From: Sutcliffiella horikoshii
GTDB lineage: Bacteria > Bacillota > Bacilli > Bacillales > Bacillaceae_I
Reading direction: 5' to 3'
Assembly: GCA_001636495.1 (NCBI GenBank)
Contig: KV440964.1
Location: 3,550,666 to 3,614,665, forward strand
DNA length: 64,000 bases
Positions 17,197-27,244 of this stretch are shown here, piece after piece (within the stretch, counting starts at the first letter, position 1; every line of letters begins with the position of its first letter). The position numbers and the translations under genes were made by a program. The notes beneath the pieces were generated by a model. That model was not told where the DNA came from. It saw only the letters and a list, made by a program, of their open reading frames with translations, and ran no database searches.

Positions 17197-20100
17197 TTAA
17201 TCCATTTTAACTAAATGGTTTCCGTCAAAGAAATATAAATATTTTGCCTTGAGTTTCTTTTTCCAGATCTCCTCCACAGCCTTACCGTATAAGGATACCT
17301 GTTCCTTATATCGATTTCGGAGAACAGGTTCCGCCTCCGCGAAACCTTCTGTGAAGCGACCGCTGATGGTGTCCGTTTTATAATCAATTAAGATAAGTCC
17401 ATCTTCATCCTCCAGGAGGCAGTCAATAACCCCCTGTACCAAGATCGTCTCTTCTCTTAATTCCGTTGTTTCTCCAAGCTCATCTCCTTGAAGCGCGAAG
17501 CTGAAGGGTACCTCTCTGTGGATATGTTCTGCCTTCAGCATGCGTATGCCGACAGGATTGGAAAAAAAGGCTACTATTGCCTCAAAATCTATCACTTCCG
17601 CTTGTTCCGTTGTAATCAGTTCTTTTTGTACCATTTCCAGAACCTGTGCTTGAATGTAGTCTCTATCAATGGTTTCCACGGACAAATCCACATTCTGCAT
17701 CACGGCATGCATCGCTGTTCCGATTTCCGATGGGGAAAGCTGTTTCTTTTGCAAAAATGCAGGGCGATCCAAGAAGTATTTTCTTTCCGTTTGGACAAGC
17801 GTGTTGGCGGCGTAAGGGTCCTGCTGTTCTCTCATTCTTTTTATCTCTGATACCGATTGCTTGGATCGGTGGACACTTGCTTCCTTAAACGGATACGACC
17901 AAGTCAATTGGTCTTTTACTCTCGTTTTATAAGGACTCTCTATCTCTACTGGTACCCCATGCCTCACCTTCTCCAATAGAAGGTTTTCTTCGTCCTTTTC
18001 CGCTTCCATCTCTTCTAAAAGCTGATGAACCTTCGTTACGGATACTTTCCAAGAGGTTGGATGGCTTGTTATGTCCTCAGGTACAGAATCGGACAAACTA
18101 TGTTCCCTCAGGATTTCTGCATCCTTATGGCGAACTAGCGCAGGACCAACCCAGTCCATATAGGATTTCGCTCCTGCTCTCGCATAGTCCGGTAGAAGCC
18201 AGTTCTCATACGCGGTATGTTCATTCCACAGCGCCTGCGATTTTTCAAAGTCCTTTACTGTTCCAACTAGGTACAACTTCTCTTTTGCCCTTGTGAGCGC
18301 TACATATAAGACACGCATTTCCTCTGCAATCAGCTGTGCCTTGGCTTTTCTTTTCAACGCCAGCTGAAGAATGGTAGGATAGGTGATTCGTAGCTTTGCA
18401 TTCACATACTTGGAGCCGAAACCAAGCTCCTTATCAAGCAAATAACTGCTGTTGAGATCCATCATATTGAACTGCCTGGACAAACCGGCAACAAAGACGA
18501 CAGGAAATTCAAGTCCTTTGCTGGAGTGGATAGTCATCATTCGGACAACATCCTCCTGTTCCCCGAGCGCTCTTGCCGCTCCAAGATCTTCTCCACGGTC
18601 TTGCATCCTTTCGATAAAGCGCAAAAAGCGGAAAAGTCCACGGAAGGAGGTGGATTCATATTGTCTTGCACGGTCATAAAGGGCTCTTAGATTAGCTTGA
18701 CGCTGCTTCCCGCCCGGCATCCCCCCGACAAAGTCAAAGAAGTGGGTATCCTGATAAATCTGCCAGATCAATTCTGACAATGCTCCTTCACGGGCAGCTG
18801 TCCGCCAAGTCTGAAGCATGGTGTAGAAAAGCTGGACTCTTTTTGCCAAGTTACGCTCTTCATCTGTATCTGGTGCTTTCTTCATAAAAGCGATTAAGGC
18901 TTCAAAGTAGGATCCTCTTTTTTGCTGGATACGGATGGTTGCCAAGTCATTGGAATCCAGTCCAACAATTGGAGATCTCAATACGGATGCCAAAGGCACA
19001 TCCTGATACGGGTTATCAATTATTTTCAGTAAGGATAAAAGAATGGCCACTTCCGTTGCTTCGAAATACCCTGTGCTCAGGTTTGCATATAAAGGCAGCC
19101 CCTCCTGCTTGAACTCCTCCATGAACTGCGGTGCCCATGGCATGGAACGCATCAGGATGACACAGTCCCTATATGTGATCGGGCGCATCACTTTTCTGTC
19201 CTTATCATAGATTTCATAACCTGATTGGACAAGATGCTTTATTTTCTGTGCAATCATTTTCGCTTCCACCTGAGCCGTTTCCAATTCCACTTTGTCAAAG
19301 CCTGTAGAAACAGCAGAATCCTCTGCCCCCTCGGAAAACTCGTCTCCATCTGGCGCGGAATCACTGCGGTCAATTACCATCAGTTCCGCTTCGCGATTTG
19401 ATGCTTCCGGGTAATAGGCGGCTCCGAATTTAAGTTCCGCATCATTGTCATAGTCGATTTCACCGACGGTTTCGCCCATAATCTGCTTGAATATGAAGTT
19501 AGTTGCGTCCAAGACTTCAGGCCTTGAACGAAAGTTCCTATTTAAATCTATACGAAGTCCTGTATCCTCACCTGTTGTGGTAAACCGCTTATATTTGCTT
19601 AAAAATAGGAAAGGTTCAGCAAGACGGAAACGATAGATGGACTGTTTCACGTCCCCTACCATGAACATATTGCCCTCTTCTTCCCTTTCTTTAGTCACAA
19701 GCTTCAAGATGGCCTCTTGTACCATGTTGGTATCTTGGTATTCATCCACCATCACTTCCTTAAAGGTGGACTGATAACGCAATGCTGCCTCTGAGCGATC
19801 CAACTTGCCATCTTTGTTTTGTGCTAGCACTTCTAAACAAAGATGCTCCAGGTCGGAGAAATCCACCAAGCCCTTTTCCTGCTTCAAAAGGCTGAATTCT
19901 TCCCCATATTTTTTCACAAGGTTCACCAAGGTTCCCATCACTGGTGCAAGCTCCTCCAAGTCCTTCAAGAAGGATTCAGGACGTCTTGAAAAGAGCTCTT
20001 CTTTGATCCCTTGAACCATCGCTTTGGCTTGGTTTCGGACCTTAGTCCATCTTTCTATTAGATCTTTATCATATTCATCACCGCGGCACGTTTTAGCTCT

Positions 20101-20970
20101 GGAAAAATCCAATTCCTGCATCGCTTCATACAATTCGCCCCAAGAAGCATTCAGGGCTCTTTGAAGTCGGTGAAGTTGCGTCAAATCTTGCTCTATATTA
20201 TCTGCACGAGGTGCAGGTCCGCCAGTTTCCAATGTGATCTCCATCGCTTTGTTCAATAAACTCTCCGCTCCAAGGAATTGAAGGTGCATCTCCTTTTTTA
20301 GCGTCTCGATAAAAGGAAGTTCGTCCATCGACAATTTGCTTGTAGATTGATAGAACGATACAATTTCATCCAGCCATATTTCCGGTTTAGGATTTGCCCG
20401 TGAAAAATCATGAAGATCAAGTACAAGATTTTGCAGGGCGCCATCTGAGCGGTCATTCGTATAACGATCCACCAGCTCAAAGAATGCGTCATTCCCCTCT
20501 TTTCCATACTCCTCTTCAAATACATTCTCCAGTACTTCCTCCTGCATCAATTGGATTTCGGTCGTATCGGCTATGCGAAAACCAGGGTCTATATCAATCA
20601 AATAGTAGTATTTCCTTACAACATCCAGGCAAAAGGAGTGGATGGTGGAGATGGAAGCACGATTAAGCAGACTTAGCTGGCGGCGCAAATGAAGGGAGGC
20701 AGGCTTTTTCTCAAGCTGCTTCTCCAATGCTTCTCCAATTCTGTGACGCATTTCAGCGGCGGATCCATTGGTGAAGGTCACGACAAGCAGCCTGTCCACA
20801 TCCACATGTTCCTCGACAATCTTATGAATCATTCTTTCTACAAGGACCGCGGTTTTCCCAGATCCCGCCGCTGCCGCAACCAAGATATCCCTTCCTGATG
20901 CTACAATCGCTTTCCATTGATCATCGGTCCACTGGGCATCTGACGGCTTAGGAATAAGTTCCATACTCAT
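17197..20970 (-). CDS. addA: ATP-dependent helicase/nuclease subunit A (AddA)
   Basis: 1257-residue UvrD-type helicase and RecB-like nuclease. AddAB resects double-strand breaks up to a Chi site and loads RecA. Walker A AAAAGSGKT ends at residue 40; helicase motif II VDEYQDTN lies near residue 410; LYVALTRAKEKLYLVG is motif VI. The C-terminal nuclease domain carries ILIDYKTD near residue 1198, which supplies one of the complex's two nuclease sites. The ATG overlaps the addB stop by 4 bases. Confidence 0.95.
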   Translation of the reverse strand: MSMELIPKPSDAQWTDDQWKAIVASGRDILVAAAAGSGKTAVLVERMIHKIVEEHVDVDRLLVVTFTNGSAAEMRHRIGEALEKQLEKKPASLHLRRQLSLLNRASISTIHSFCLDVVRKYYYLIDIDPGFRIADTTEIQLMQEEVLENVFEEEYGKEGNDAFFELVDRYTNDRSDGALQNLVLDLHDFSRANPKPEIWLDEIVSFYQSTSKLSMDELPFIETLKKEMHLQFLGAESLLNKAMEITLETGGPAPRADNIEQDLTQLHRLQRALNASWGELYEAMQELDFSRAKTCRGDEYDKDLIERWTKVRNQAKAMVQGIKEELFSRRPESFLKDLEELAPVMGTLVNLVKKYGEEFSLLKQEKGLVDFSDLEHLCLEVLAQNKDGKLDRSEAALRYQSTFKEVMVDEYQDTNMVQEAILKLVTKEREEEGNMFMVGDVKQSIYRFRLAEPFLFLSKYKRFTTTGEDTGLRIDLNRNFRSRPEVLDATNFIFKQIMGETVGEIDYDNDAELKFGAAYYPEASNREAELMVIDRSDSAPDGDEFSEGAEDSAVSTGFDKVELETAQVEAKMIAQKIKHLVQSGYEIYDKDRKVMRPITYRDCVILMRSMPWAPQFMEEFKQEGLPLYANLSTGYFEATEVAILLSLLKIIDNPYQDVPLASVLRSPIVGLDSNDLATIRIQQKRGSYFEALIAFMKKAPDTDEERNLAKRVQLFYTMLQTWRTAAREGALSELIWQIYQDTHFFDFVGGMPGGKQRQANLRALYDRARQYESTSFRGLFRFLRFIERMQDRGEDLGAARALGEQEDVVRMMTIHSSKGLEFPVVFVAGLSRQFNMMDLNSSYLLDKELGFGSKYVNAKLRITYPTILQLALKRKAKAQLIAEEMRVLYVALTRAKEKLYLVGTVKDFEKSQALWNEHTAYENWLLPDYARAGAKSYMDWVGPALVRHKDAEILREHSLSDSVPEDITSHPTSWKVSVTKVHQLLEEMEAEKDEENLLLEKVRHGVPVEIESPYKTRVKDQLTWSYPFKEASVHRSKQSVSEIKRMREQQDPYAANTLVQTERKYFLDRPAFLQKKQLSPSEIGTAMHAVMQNVDLSVETIDRDYIQAQVLEMVQKELITTEQAEVIDFEAIVAFFSNPVGIRMLKAEHIHREVPFSFALQGDELGETTELREETILVQGVIDCLLEDEDGLILIDYKTDTISGRFTEGFAEAEPVLRNRYKEQVSLYGKAVEEIWKKKLKAKYLYFFDGNHLVKMD

Positions 20971-23900
20971 GATTCCTCTCCTCCTTCCATTTTTCTTTTC
21001 ATCGAGGCAATGACCTCGTTTTTTGGTATGGTAGATAGCACTCTATAATCATTCTCATCCAGTGAGGTATCAAACTGACAGAAAGATTTATAAGAACAGA
21101 ACGTACATGGCGTCTGATTCTTCAGCTTGTATGGAGCAATGCTTGTCTCCCCTTCGGAAATCTGCATGCCGATATCTTCAAAGGTTTTCCTGACATACGT
21201 CCGGAGCTGAGTGAATTCTTCTTCACTTGCAATGGAAGAATTCGCTTGAAATCCGCCATTCTTTTTTAGGGCGGCAGACACTATTTTGGAGTGTCCGATT
21301 TCAAGCGTCTGATCCATCAGTTTTACAGACTCTTCTTCTCCTAAAAGAAGACCTTTCATTTTGAAGCTTTTGAAAATCTCGTCTTCGATTATATCTTCCG
21401 GCGCCATCCCATTCGTCTTGATCAATGGGTTGTGGACATGGAAGTACAATACACCAGCAGGGGTGGCCTCACTTCCTAGCCAGCCTTGCGAATGCGAAAT
21501 GACAATATCCAGATAGGTCAGCATCTGCAAGGCCAAACCGTAATAAACTTCTGTCAGATCAAGCGCTTTGTTGCTTGATTTATAATCAATGATTCGAAGC
21601 AATAATCCATTGCTCCCCTCCGCCTTATCCACTCGGTCTATACGGCCTACAAGCTCCATTGTGACACCGTTAGGAAGGTTGATTTGGATTGGAGGGAGCT
21701 CCTCTTTATTCCCGAACCCTAGCTCAAGCCCAACCGGCGTAAACTTGCTCGCTTTGGAATGATCACTGAGGATTTGCGATGCTCTTGTAATGATAGTTTC
21801 CAGTTTTCGTTTAATGTAGTGAAAGCGGTTGGAACTGAGCAGTATCTCTCCTTGCAGCTTTGGTGCAAGGAGGTTAACCGCTTCTTTAGCCAGCACCTCA
21901 CATTCCTGCTTGGTCAGATGCTTCCAATCGTTACCGGTCTGTCTTAGCTTGTCGGATATATGCTTCAATGCAGCATGGAAGAGCTGGCCGATATCCGGAG
22001 CTTCCAATCGATAGATTTTTCTGTCCTTGAGCTTCAAGCCATGTGATGCAAAATGGGAGAAGGCGCACGCACTGAATTTTTCCATTCGGGAGACACTTGC
22101 TTCCATAAAGTTTCCGTAAAGCTCACGGCTAACCTTTTGTTCCAGCTTTTTCGCTTCATTTTTATAAAATAGACTCCTTAAGACTTGTTCGGTTTTATCC
22201 TGCCACTCTTCACTATCAAGCAGGATATTGTACACATCCCACCAGATCGGTTCGACCGGATATTTCTTCATCCATGCCTGCAGCTGGACCGCCAAGTTGG
22301 AGAGAGTGGTGGATGGTGTATGCACAAACATCAGCTGTTCCTCTTGGGATAACTCTGCCGGTTCGTTAAAGAGAAGCTTCTCCTCCAATTCAGAGAACAT
22401 TTCCTTGATCCTTTTTATATAGGAGGATGGCAGGAGTGTTTTTCCCTCTTCATCTGCCAGTGCATAGCTTATATACAAGTGATGAGATGGACTTAAGAAG
22501 GATGAGTAAACAAGAAAGTGTTCATCCAGCAACCTTTCCATACTAGTTGGAGCAAGCTCCACCCCGTAATTTGCCAAAAGTTCTCTTTCTTCTTCCGTCA
22601 CAAACCCCTCGTCCTTGATTTTCGCAGGAATTACTCCATCATTTACGCCAATCACAAAACTATGCTTAATATCTGTCAAACGGGAAAGGTCAAAGTTCGC
22701 AACAATCACCTGATCAATCGCTGGAGGAACTAGGCTGAAGCGCAGGCTTTCCAGTCCGCTTTCCACCATTTTGGTGAACATGGTCATGGAAATAGGGTGG
22801 TCCCCGATCAATTCAACCATCTGATCAAGCATCTGGATGATCGCCTTCCACACCTGTTCATTTTCTTTTGCAACGGAAAGGTTGCCTTCCTCCTCCGCCT
22901 TTTTCATTCTTGACTCCAGCTTCTGGGGTATTTTCAAGTCTTCCAAATAATCATAAAGCGCCTTACAATAGCCTTCCATTGTCTTTGCTTTTTTCCAGCG
23001 CTTTTCAAGCATATGAAGTGGTGCAACAATCATTTCTCTCAGTTCATTGATTTCCTTTTCATAGGCGATTTCTTCATCCGTCTGTACATATGGTCCTTCT
23101 GTATCCACACTGAAAAAACGACGGTATTTCCAAAGCTCTTTGGAAGTCCATCTGTGCCCTTGAACCCCGTAGGACAGGCAGTAGTTTTCCAGCTTGTCCG
23201 TTTTTTCCCGCATTTCATTCGTATCCTGGTCCAACGAATAGAAGAAATCCGTCTTCACACAGCGGAAAACCGATTCATAGCGCCAGTTTCTTGTAATTAC
23301 TTCAAGACTTGAGCGCAACAGCTCGACCAATGGGTGATGGAGCATCGTCCGCTTCTGATCTACGAAAAAGGGAATTTTGTAATCTTTGAAAATCGTATTG
23401 ACTAGATCAATATAGGATTCTGCATTCCTTACGATGACCGCTATATCTTTGTATCGATTTTTATCATCTCTCACCAAAGTGGTTATTTCCCTAGCAATCC
23501 CTTCAATTTCCGCACGTCTGTTGACCGCTTGCAGAATGGAGACTTCAGCCTTTCCTTGGTAGCTTACAGTTGGGCGGACATCAAAATATCTTTCCATATG
23601 GTTTAAGGAATCTGCATGAAAACGGGGAGAACCCTCCAAAAGGATTGGTTCTTCCACAACGCACCCTTCTTCCACAGCAAGCTTCTTAAGCTTTTGATAG
23701 GTTGTCCCTGTTTCCCGGAACAAATGCAGATCGTATGGCGCTTCTTCGTCATATGGCTTATCCACTGTCAGGGCCACTGTGACGGAGTTTGCATGCTTCA
23801 TTAATTCCTTAAGCACATTGAGTTCCTGTGGGGTGAAACTATGAAATCCGTCAATGAAAATATCCGCTTGTTGAATGTATCGGGATTGAGGCAATTTTTC

Positions 23901-24479
23901 CGCTAACAATTGCAAATAGTCCTCGCCATCCAAGTACTGCCCTTCTAAGCTTTTTTCCAGTTGGCGGTAGACTACTAGAATATCTGTCAGTTTTTTTGCG
24001 AGCATCTTCTCATGCTCTGAAATGGAGATATCCTCTCCAATTCGTACAATTTCGTCCTGTAAGTAGTCAGGGGTTATGCAATAGCGTTTAAATTCGGTTA
24101 TCATGCTTTCCATCTGTTCAATGAAACCGAACTGCTCTGCTGATCTGCCGAACACTTGAAACTCACTTTTATGTTCCTCTATCACTTTACGAAGAATCAT
24201 GTGGATACCAGTCTGGTCGATATGAAAACGGCTGATTCCTCCTACTTCCTGTAAGATTCTCCAGGCAAGACGGGTAAAGCTGAATACCTGAGCTCGTATC
24301 ATCCCCTTTACGTCCGGCGACTGAACAATGCGGTATTCCGATTGGAATGTCATCTGTTCAGGCACAAGGTACACAACAGGGGGACCTTGAGGGTTTTCCC
24401 TCAGTTTATGTAGGATCTGCTCATTGAACCATGTTGTTTTACCACTGCCTGTTCTTCCTAATAAAAAACGTATAGACAC
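20967..24479 (-). CDS. addB: ATP-dependent helicase/nuclease subunit B (AddB)
   Basis: 1170-residue partner of AddA with an inactive helicase-like region, a Chi-recognition role and a second nuclease domain. GRTGSGKT at residues 8-15 is the N-terminal Walker A. Four cysteines of the iron-sulfur staple are visible: one near residue 803 (FSACAF) and three near the C-terminus in CTFCSYKSFC (about 1123-1132), the same spacing as B. subtilis AddB. LLRIIDYKSSNKA near residue 960 is the nuclease motif. It is the first gene of the addB-addA-sbcD-sbcC unit. Confidence 0.95.
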   Translation of the reverse strand: MSIRFLLGRTGSGKTTWFNEQILHKLRENPQGPPVVYLVPEQMTFQSEYRIVQSPDVKGMIRAQVFSFTRLAWRILQEVGGISRFHIDQTGIHMILRKVIEEHKSEFQVFGRSAEQFGFIEQMESMITEFKRYCITPDYLQDEIVRIGEDISISEHEKMLAKKLTDILVVYRQLEKSLEGQYLDGEDYLQLLAEKLPQSRYIQQADIFIDGFHSFTPQELNVLKELMKHANSVTVALTVDKPYDEEAPYDLHLFRETGTTYQKLKKLAVEEGCVVEEPILLEGSPRFHADSLNHMERYFDVRPTVSYQGKAEVSILQAVNRRAEIEGIAREITTLVRDDKNRYKDIAVIVRNAESYIDLVNTIFKDYKIPFFVDQKRTMLHHPLVELLRSSLEVITRNWRYESVFRCVKTDFFYSLDQDTNEMREKTDKLENYCLSYGVQGHRWTSKELWKYRRFFSVDTEGPYVQTDEEIAYEKEINELREMIVAPLHMLEKRWKKAKTMEGYCKALYDYLEDLKIPQKLESRMKKAEEEGNLSVAKENEQVWKAIIQMLDQMVELIGDHPISMTMFTKMVESGLESLRFSLVPPAIDQVIVANFDLSRLTDIKHSFVIGVNDGVIPAKIKDEGFVTEEERELLANYGVELAPTSMERLLDEHFLVYSSFLSPSHHLYISYALADEEGKTLLPSSYIKRIKEMFSELEEKLLFNEPAELSQEEQLMFVHTPSTTLSNLAVQLQAWMKKYPVEPIWWDVYNILLDSEEWQDKTEQVLRSLFYKNEAKKLEQKVSRELYGNFMEASVSRMEKFSACAFSHFASHGLKLKDRKIYRLEAPDIGQLFHAALKHISDKLRQTGNDWKHLTKQECEVLAKEAVNLLAPKLQGEILLSSNRFHYIKRKLETIITRASQILSDHSKASKFTPVGLELGFGNKEELPPIQINLPNGVTMELVGRIDRVDKAEGSNGLLLRIIDYKSSNKALDLTEVYYGLALQMLTYLDIVISHSQGWLGSEATPAGVLYFHVHNPLIKTNGMAPEDIIEDEIFKSFKMKGLLLGEEESVKLMDQTLEIGHSKIVSAALKKNGGFQANSSIASEEEFTQLRTYVRKTFEDIGMQISEGETSIAPYKLKNQTPCTFCSYKSFCQFDTSLDENDYRVLSTIPKNEVIASMKRKMEGGEES

Positions 24480-24663
24480 AAGATTTCCCCCATTTTATAA
24501 GTTCCTAACTTAATATACGTACTTATGTTCTTCTTCTGGTTCTATTGTACTGAAAAACTAGCATGAATGCCAATGTCTTAGTTATATTCAGAAGGTTGTT
24601 TCTTTCGTGGATGGAACCGGTCAAACCCTTGCTGCATAAGGTGAAATGGGCAGGTGATAGAGA

Positions 24664-25806
24664 ATGACAGTGCGGAATAACCATTATTTTTCAGCAGCAT
24701 TATTAATAATCATGGGGTTTTTAGTAGTCTGTAACCTGTACACGTTGATTCCGCTGTATGATCAGATCAGTATGGAGTGGCGTGTTCCAACCGGCAAAGT
24801 TATACTGGCAAGCAGCTTCTTTAGCATCTTCTACGCCATCGGTCTGCTCACATTCGGCCCACTGTCCGATAGGTTCGGCAGGAAAGCCATCATCAGCTAT
24901 GGGTTTCTCTTTTCCGCTCTTGCCACGATTCTTGTATCCCAATCTACGAGTCTTTCTTATTTGTATCTCTCCCGCTCCATCCAAGGGTTTGCCTTAGGAT
25001 GCTTTGCTCCCGTCGCTTTTGCCTACTGCTTTGATCATTTCACCCAAACCCTTCGGACGTTTACGATTTCACTCATCAATGCAGGATTTTTGCTTTCTGG
25101 TATATTCGGATCGATGATAAGTGAAAAAGTGTCTTTTTATTATCAATGGGACGGAGTTTATGTATTCTTTGCACTTTTATATTTCTTATTGTTTTTGTTT
25201 TCCCTAGTTATTTTAAGACCTTCGAATGCTTCAGGAAGTATAGGGAAAGAGCCCTGGCGGCATTTTTTCGCACTATTGGCTGACCGTGATTTAAGGTTTC
25301 TTTATCTCATTGTTTTTTCCTTGCTGCTCTCCTTCGTGACTTTTTATGATAGTCTTTTTCAATACTTATCCAAGGAGTTTCCTGGAGAGTCATTCATGTT
25401 GGTCCGTTCCATCGGCCTGATAGGTACTGTTACCTGCCTGTTTTCGGATATTCTCCTGAAGCATATTGGTGCAAAACGCCTTATTCTCTTTTGCTCTTTG
25501 ACGATTTCCAGTACATTCTTTTTAATGATGTTCTTTCGTGAAAATCTTTTTTTAATTGGTGCCTTATCCATTATTTACGTCGCAGCCATTTCCTTTTTTC
25601 TACCTGCTGTCATCATCTATATTGGGATACTCGGAGAGAAATTGAGAGGAAGTGCGATTTCACTTTACTCATTTACTTTATTGATTGGAACTGCTCTAAG
25701 TCCCTTAATCAGTCATACCTTTAGTTTTCAATCTGCATTAGCATTTTTAGGGACTTGGTTCCTAGTTAATAGCTGGATGATTATTAGAATTAGGAAAGAT
25801 GCTTAA
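24664..25806 (+). CDS. MFS transporter
   Basis: 380-residue major facilitator with about 12 hydrophobic segments. The loop between TM2 and TM3 carries the signature GPLSDRFGRK, and RSIQGFALGCFAPVAFAY follows in TM4. The overall pattern resembles the YnfM/arabinose-efflux-like subgroup, but the substrate cannot be read from sequence. It is divergent from addB and convergent with yidC. The ribosome binding site AGGTGATAGAG before ATG 24664 is moderate. No regulator gene is adjacent. Confidence 0.85.
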   Translation: MTVRNNHYFSAALLIIMGFLVVCNLYTLIPLYDQISMEWRVPTGKVILASSFFSIFYAIGLLTFGPLSDRFGRKAIISYGFLFSALATILVSQSTSLSYLYLSRSIQGFALGCFAPVAFAYCFDHFTQTLRTFTISLINAGFLLSGIFGSMISEKVSFYYQWDGVYVFFALLYFLLFLFSLVILRPSNASGSIGKEPWRHFFALLADRDLRFLYLIVFSLLLSFVTFYDSLFQYLSKEFPGESFMLVRSIGLIGTVTCLFSDILLKHIGAKRLILFCSLTISSTFFLMMFFRENLFLIGALSIIYVAAISFFLPAVIIYIGILGEKLRGSAISLYSFTLLIGTALSPLISHTFSFQSALAFLGTWFLVNSWMIIRIRKDA

Positions 25807-25871
25807 TAAGCTTTTCCATTTATGGGGCTGATTGCAGAACTTCCTTTCTGAAGATCGGCTCATAAAATTCC

Positions 25872-25957
25872 ATGAAGACCTCTCCCTCTCCATTCTCGCT
25901 TCACACAGGTCTTCATACGCTCCATGAAATGAAGACCTCCCTATCTCCAGCCTCGCT
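25872..25957. repeat. Imperfect direct repeat with alternating inverted arms
   Basis: atgaagacct occurs at 25872-25881 and 25929-25938, each followed by a similar 20-bp tail (total about 30 bp per copy). The inverted copy aggtcttcat lies between them at 25907-25916, so either outer copy can pair with the central one. Confidence 0.55.
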
Positions 25958-25982
25958 TTAAACTTTACGTGAGTGTGATGCA

Positions 25983-26025
25983 AAAAAACCTCCAACTTCC
26001 ATGTATGGAGGTTAGAGGTTTGTAT
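25983..26025 (-). terminator. Terminator of yidC
   Basis: A stem formed by aacctccaa...tcca and its complement with small bulges, loop near 26003, with a T-run (minus strand) at 25988-25983. Confidence 0.7.
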
Positions 26026-26027
26026 AT

Positions 26028-26798
26028 TTATGTGCTCGGAACAGCTGTCATTTGTTCCATCTCTTTCAACGTTTTCATTCTCTTTTTCAAATAAAGGCCT
26101 TGTGCGATTCCAAACATATTCCCGACAACCCAGTATAGAGCTAATGCGGAAGGAAGTGTCAGACCGGCAATCAAGATGAACACTGGAATGATGTTCATGA
26201 CCATCTTCATCTGCGGCTGGATGTCATCTGTCAGTGTAACTCTTGTCTGAATAAATGTGGTGATGGCGGCCACTACCGGCAGGATATACATTGGATCAGG
26301 TTGTCCAAGACTTACCCAGAAGAATGAATGCTCGGCAATTTCCGTCGTTCTGCCAATTGCATAATAGAAAGCCATGATCACGGGCATCTGGATCAACATC
26401 GGAAAGCAACCTGCAGCAGGATTTACTTTATGGGCTTGATACAACCCCATCATTTCTGTTTGCATCTTTTTTTGATCATCGGGATTCCTTTTGTCTTTAT
26501 ATTTCTTTTGGATTGCTTCCATTTCAGGCTTGAGCTTTTGCATGGCTAGCATGTTTTTTTGCTGCTTCAATGCCAGTGGCAAAATAAGCGTGCGAATGGC
26601 AATGGTGACAAGAATGATCGAGATACCGTAACTTCCGCCTGTCCAACCTGCAACTGTCGTCAATGCCAAGGACAGTGGGTAGACGAAGTAATGATTCCAA
26701 ACTCCAGAACTATCAGCCGTGATCGGTTCACTCATATTACAACCTGTTAATAATGCTACTAACAATATTACTAAACTTACTGTCCAAAACTTTCTCAA
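26028..26798 (-). CDS. yidC: YidC/Oxa1-family membrane protein insertase (YidC2/YqjG type)
   Basis: 256-residue lipoprotein insertase that inserts and folds membrane proteins, alone or with Sec. A signal peptide ends at lipobox LLTGC with C20 as the lipidated residue. The conserved pore arginine is R69 (TIAIRTLILPL). Five transmembrane segments and the cytoplasmic hairpin (KLKPEMEAIQKKYKDK) are present. The start is TTG at 26798, preceded by AGGAGGA. It lies 27 bases after a MifM-like ORF whose 3' end can pair with this Shine-Dalgarno, as in the regulated yidC2 of B. subtilis. It is not next to rpmH/rnpA, so it is probably the inducible second insertase rather than SpoIIIJ. Confidence 0.93.
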   Translation of the reverse strand: MRKFWTVSLVILLVALLTGCNMSEPITADSSGVWNHYFVYPLSLALTTVAGWTGGSYGISIILVTIAIRTLILPLALKQQKNMLAMQKLKPEMEAIQKKYKDKRNPDDQKKMQTEMMGLYQAHKVNPAAGCFPMLIQMPVIMAFYYAIGRTTEIAEHSFFWVSLGQPDPMYILPVVAAITTFIQTRVTLTDDIQPQMKMVMNIIPVFILIAGLTLPSALALYWVVGNMFGIAQGLYLKKRMKTLKEMEQMTAVPST

Positions 26799-26803
26799 TG
26801 TGA

Positions 26804-26860
26804 ATTCCTCCTACTTTTTACAAGATTATCGATTCATGTAAGCAAAGTAGAGAGAGGAAT
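26804..26860 (-). promoter_or_regulatory. Hairpin sequestering the yidC Shine-Dalgarno
   Basis: On the transcript, the end of the upstream ORF (26860-26854 and 26849-26844) can pair with 26810-26804 and 26817-26812, which include the AGGAGG before yidC. A bulge of 4 versus 1 base separates the two helices of 7 and 6 bp. A ribosome paused in the last codons would open the left arm. Confidence 0.65.
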
Positions 26861-27098
26861 CTTCATCATCCAAGGTCGTTTCTTTTGTTGGTCTTTTTCT
26901 GAAAATAAACGTTATAAGCCTTCTTCTTTTACCGATGACTGACTGCTGCTTGTTCGTTTCAAGGTCCAAGGATGTCGTGTAGCCGTTATTTTGGCAGACC
27001 ACATACTTTGAATCCACGAAAAAGCAGAACGTCATCAGACAAAGAATGGCGGCTGTTACATATGGTGCATAGAGTAATATATCAAGATAAAATTCCAT
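26826..27098 (-). CDS. mifM: MifM-like regulatory arrest peptide upstream of yidC
   Basis: 90-residue protein with one N-terminal transmembrane segment (about 8-28) and a basic, then acidic, C-terminus. From R60 to D80 it lines up without gaps with the arrest region I recall for B. subtilis MifM (R69 to D89): R60, aliphatic 61, T63, aromatic F64, I65 and the acidic DDED at 77-80. The tail LYFA echoes the MifM SYWA end. In B. subtilis MifM senses membrane insertion: poor insertion prolongs the stall, opens an mRNA hairpin and turns on yidC2. Here the ORF ends 27 bases before yidC and the hairpin is present. AAAGGTG precedes the ATG at 27098. Homology is inferred from memory of the MifM motif. 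Confidence 0.8.
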   Translation of the reverse strand: MEFYLDILLYAPYVTAAILCLMTFCFFVDSKYVVCQNNGYTTSLDLETNKQQSVIGKRRRLITFIFRKRPTKETTLDDEDSSLYFAYMNR

Positions 27099-27191
27099 AT
27101 ATGTGCATTCACCTTTTTGTTTGAGTATAGTAGATACTACTTGTACGAACTGGGATTATATAAGTTTCATTTTAAAGTATATCCTTACAAG

Positions 27192-27236
27192 AAAAAGATA
27201 CACCTAGTCTGCAAAAAATGCTAGGTGTATCTTTTT
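27192..27236 (-). terminator. Terminator of the RND transporter gene
   Basis: 16-bp arms 27192-27207 and 27221-27236, ending in a T-run on the minus strand. Confidence 0.85.
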
Positions 27237-27244
27237 GTAAATTT

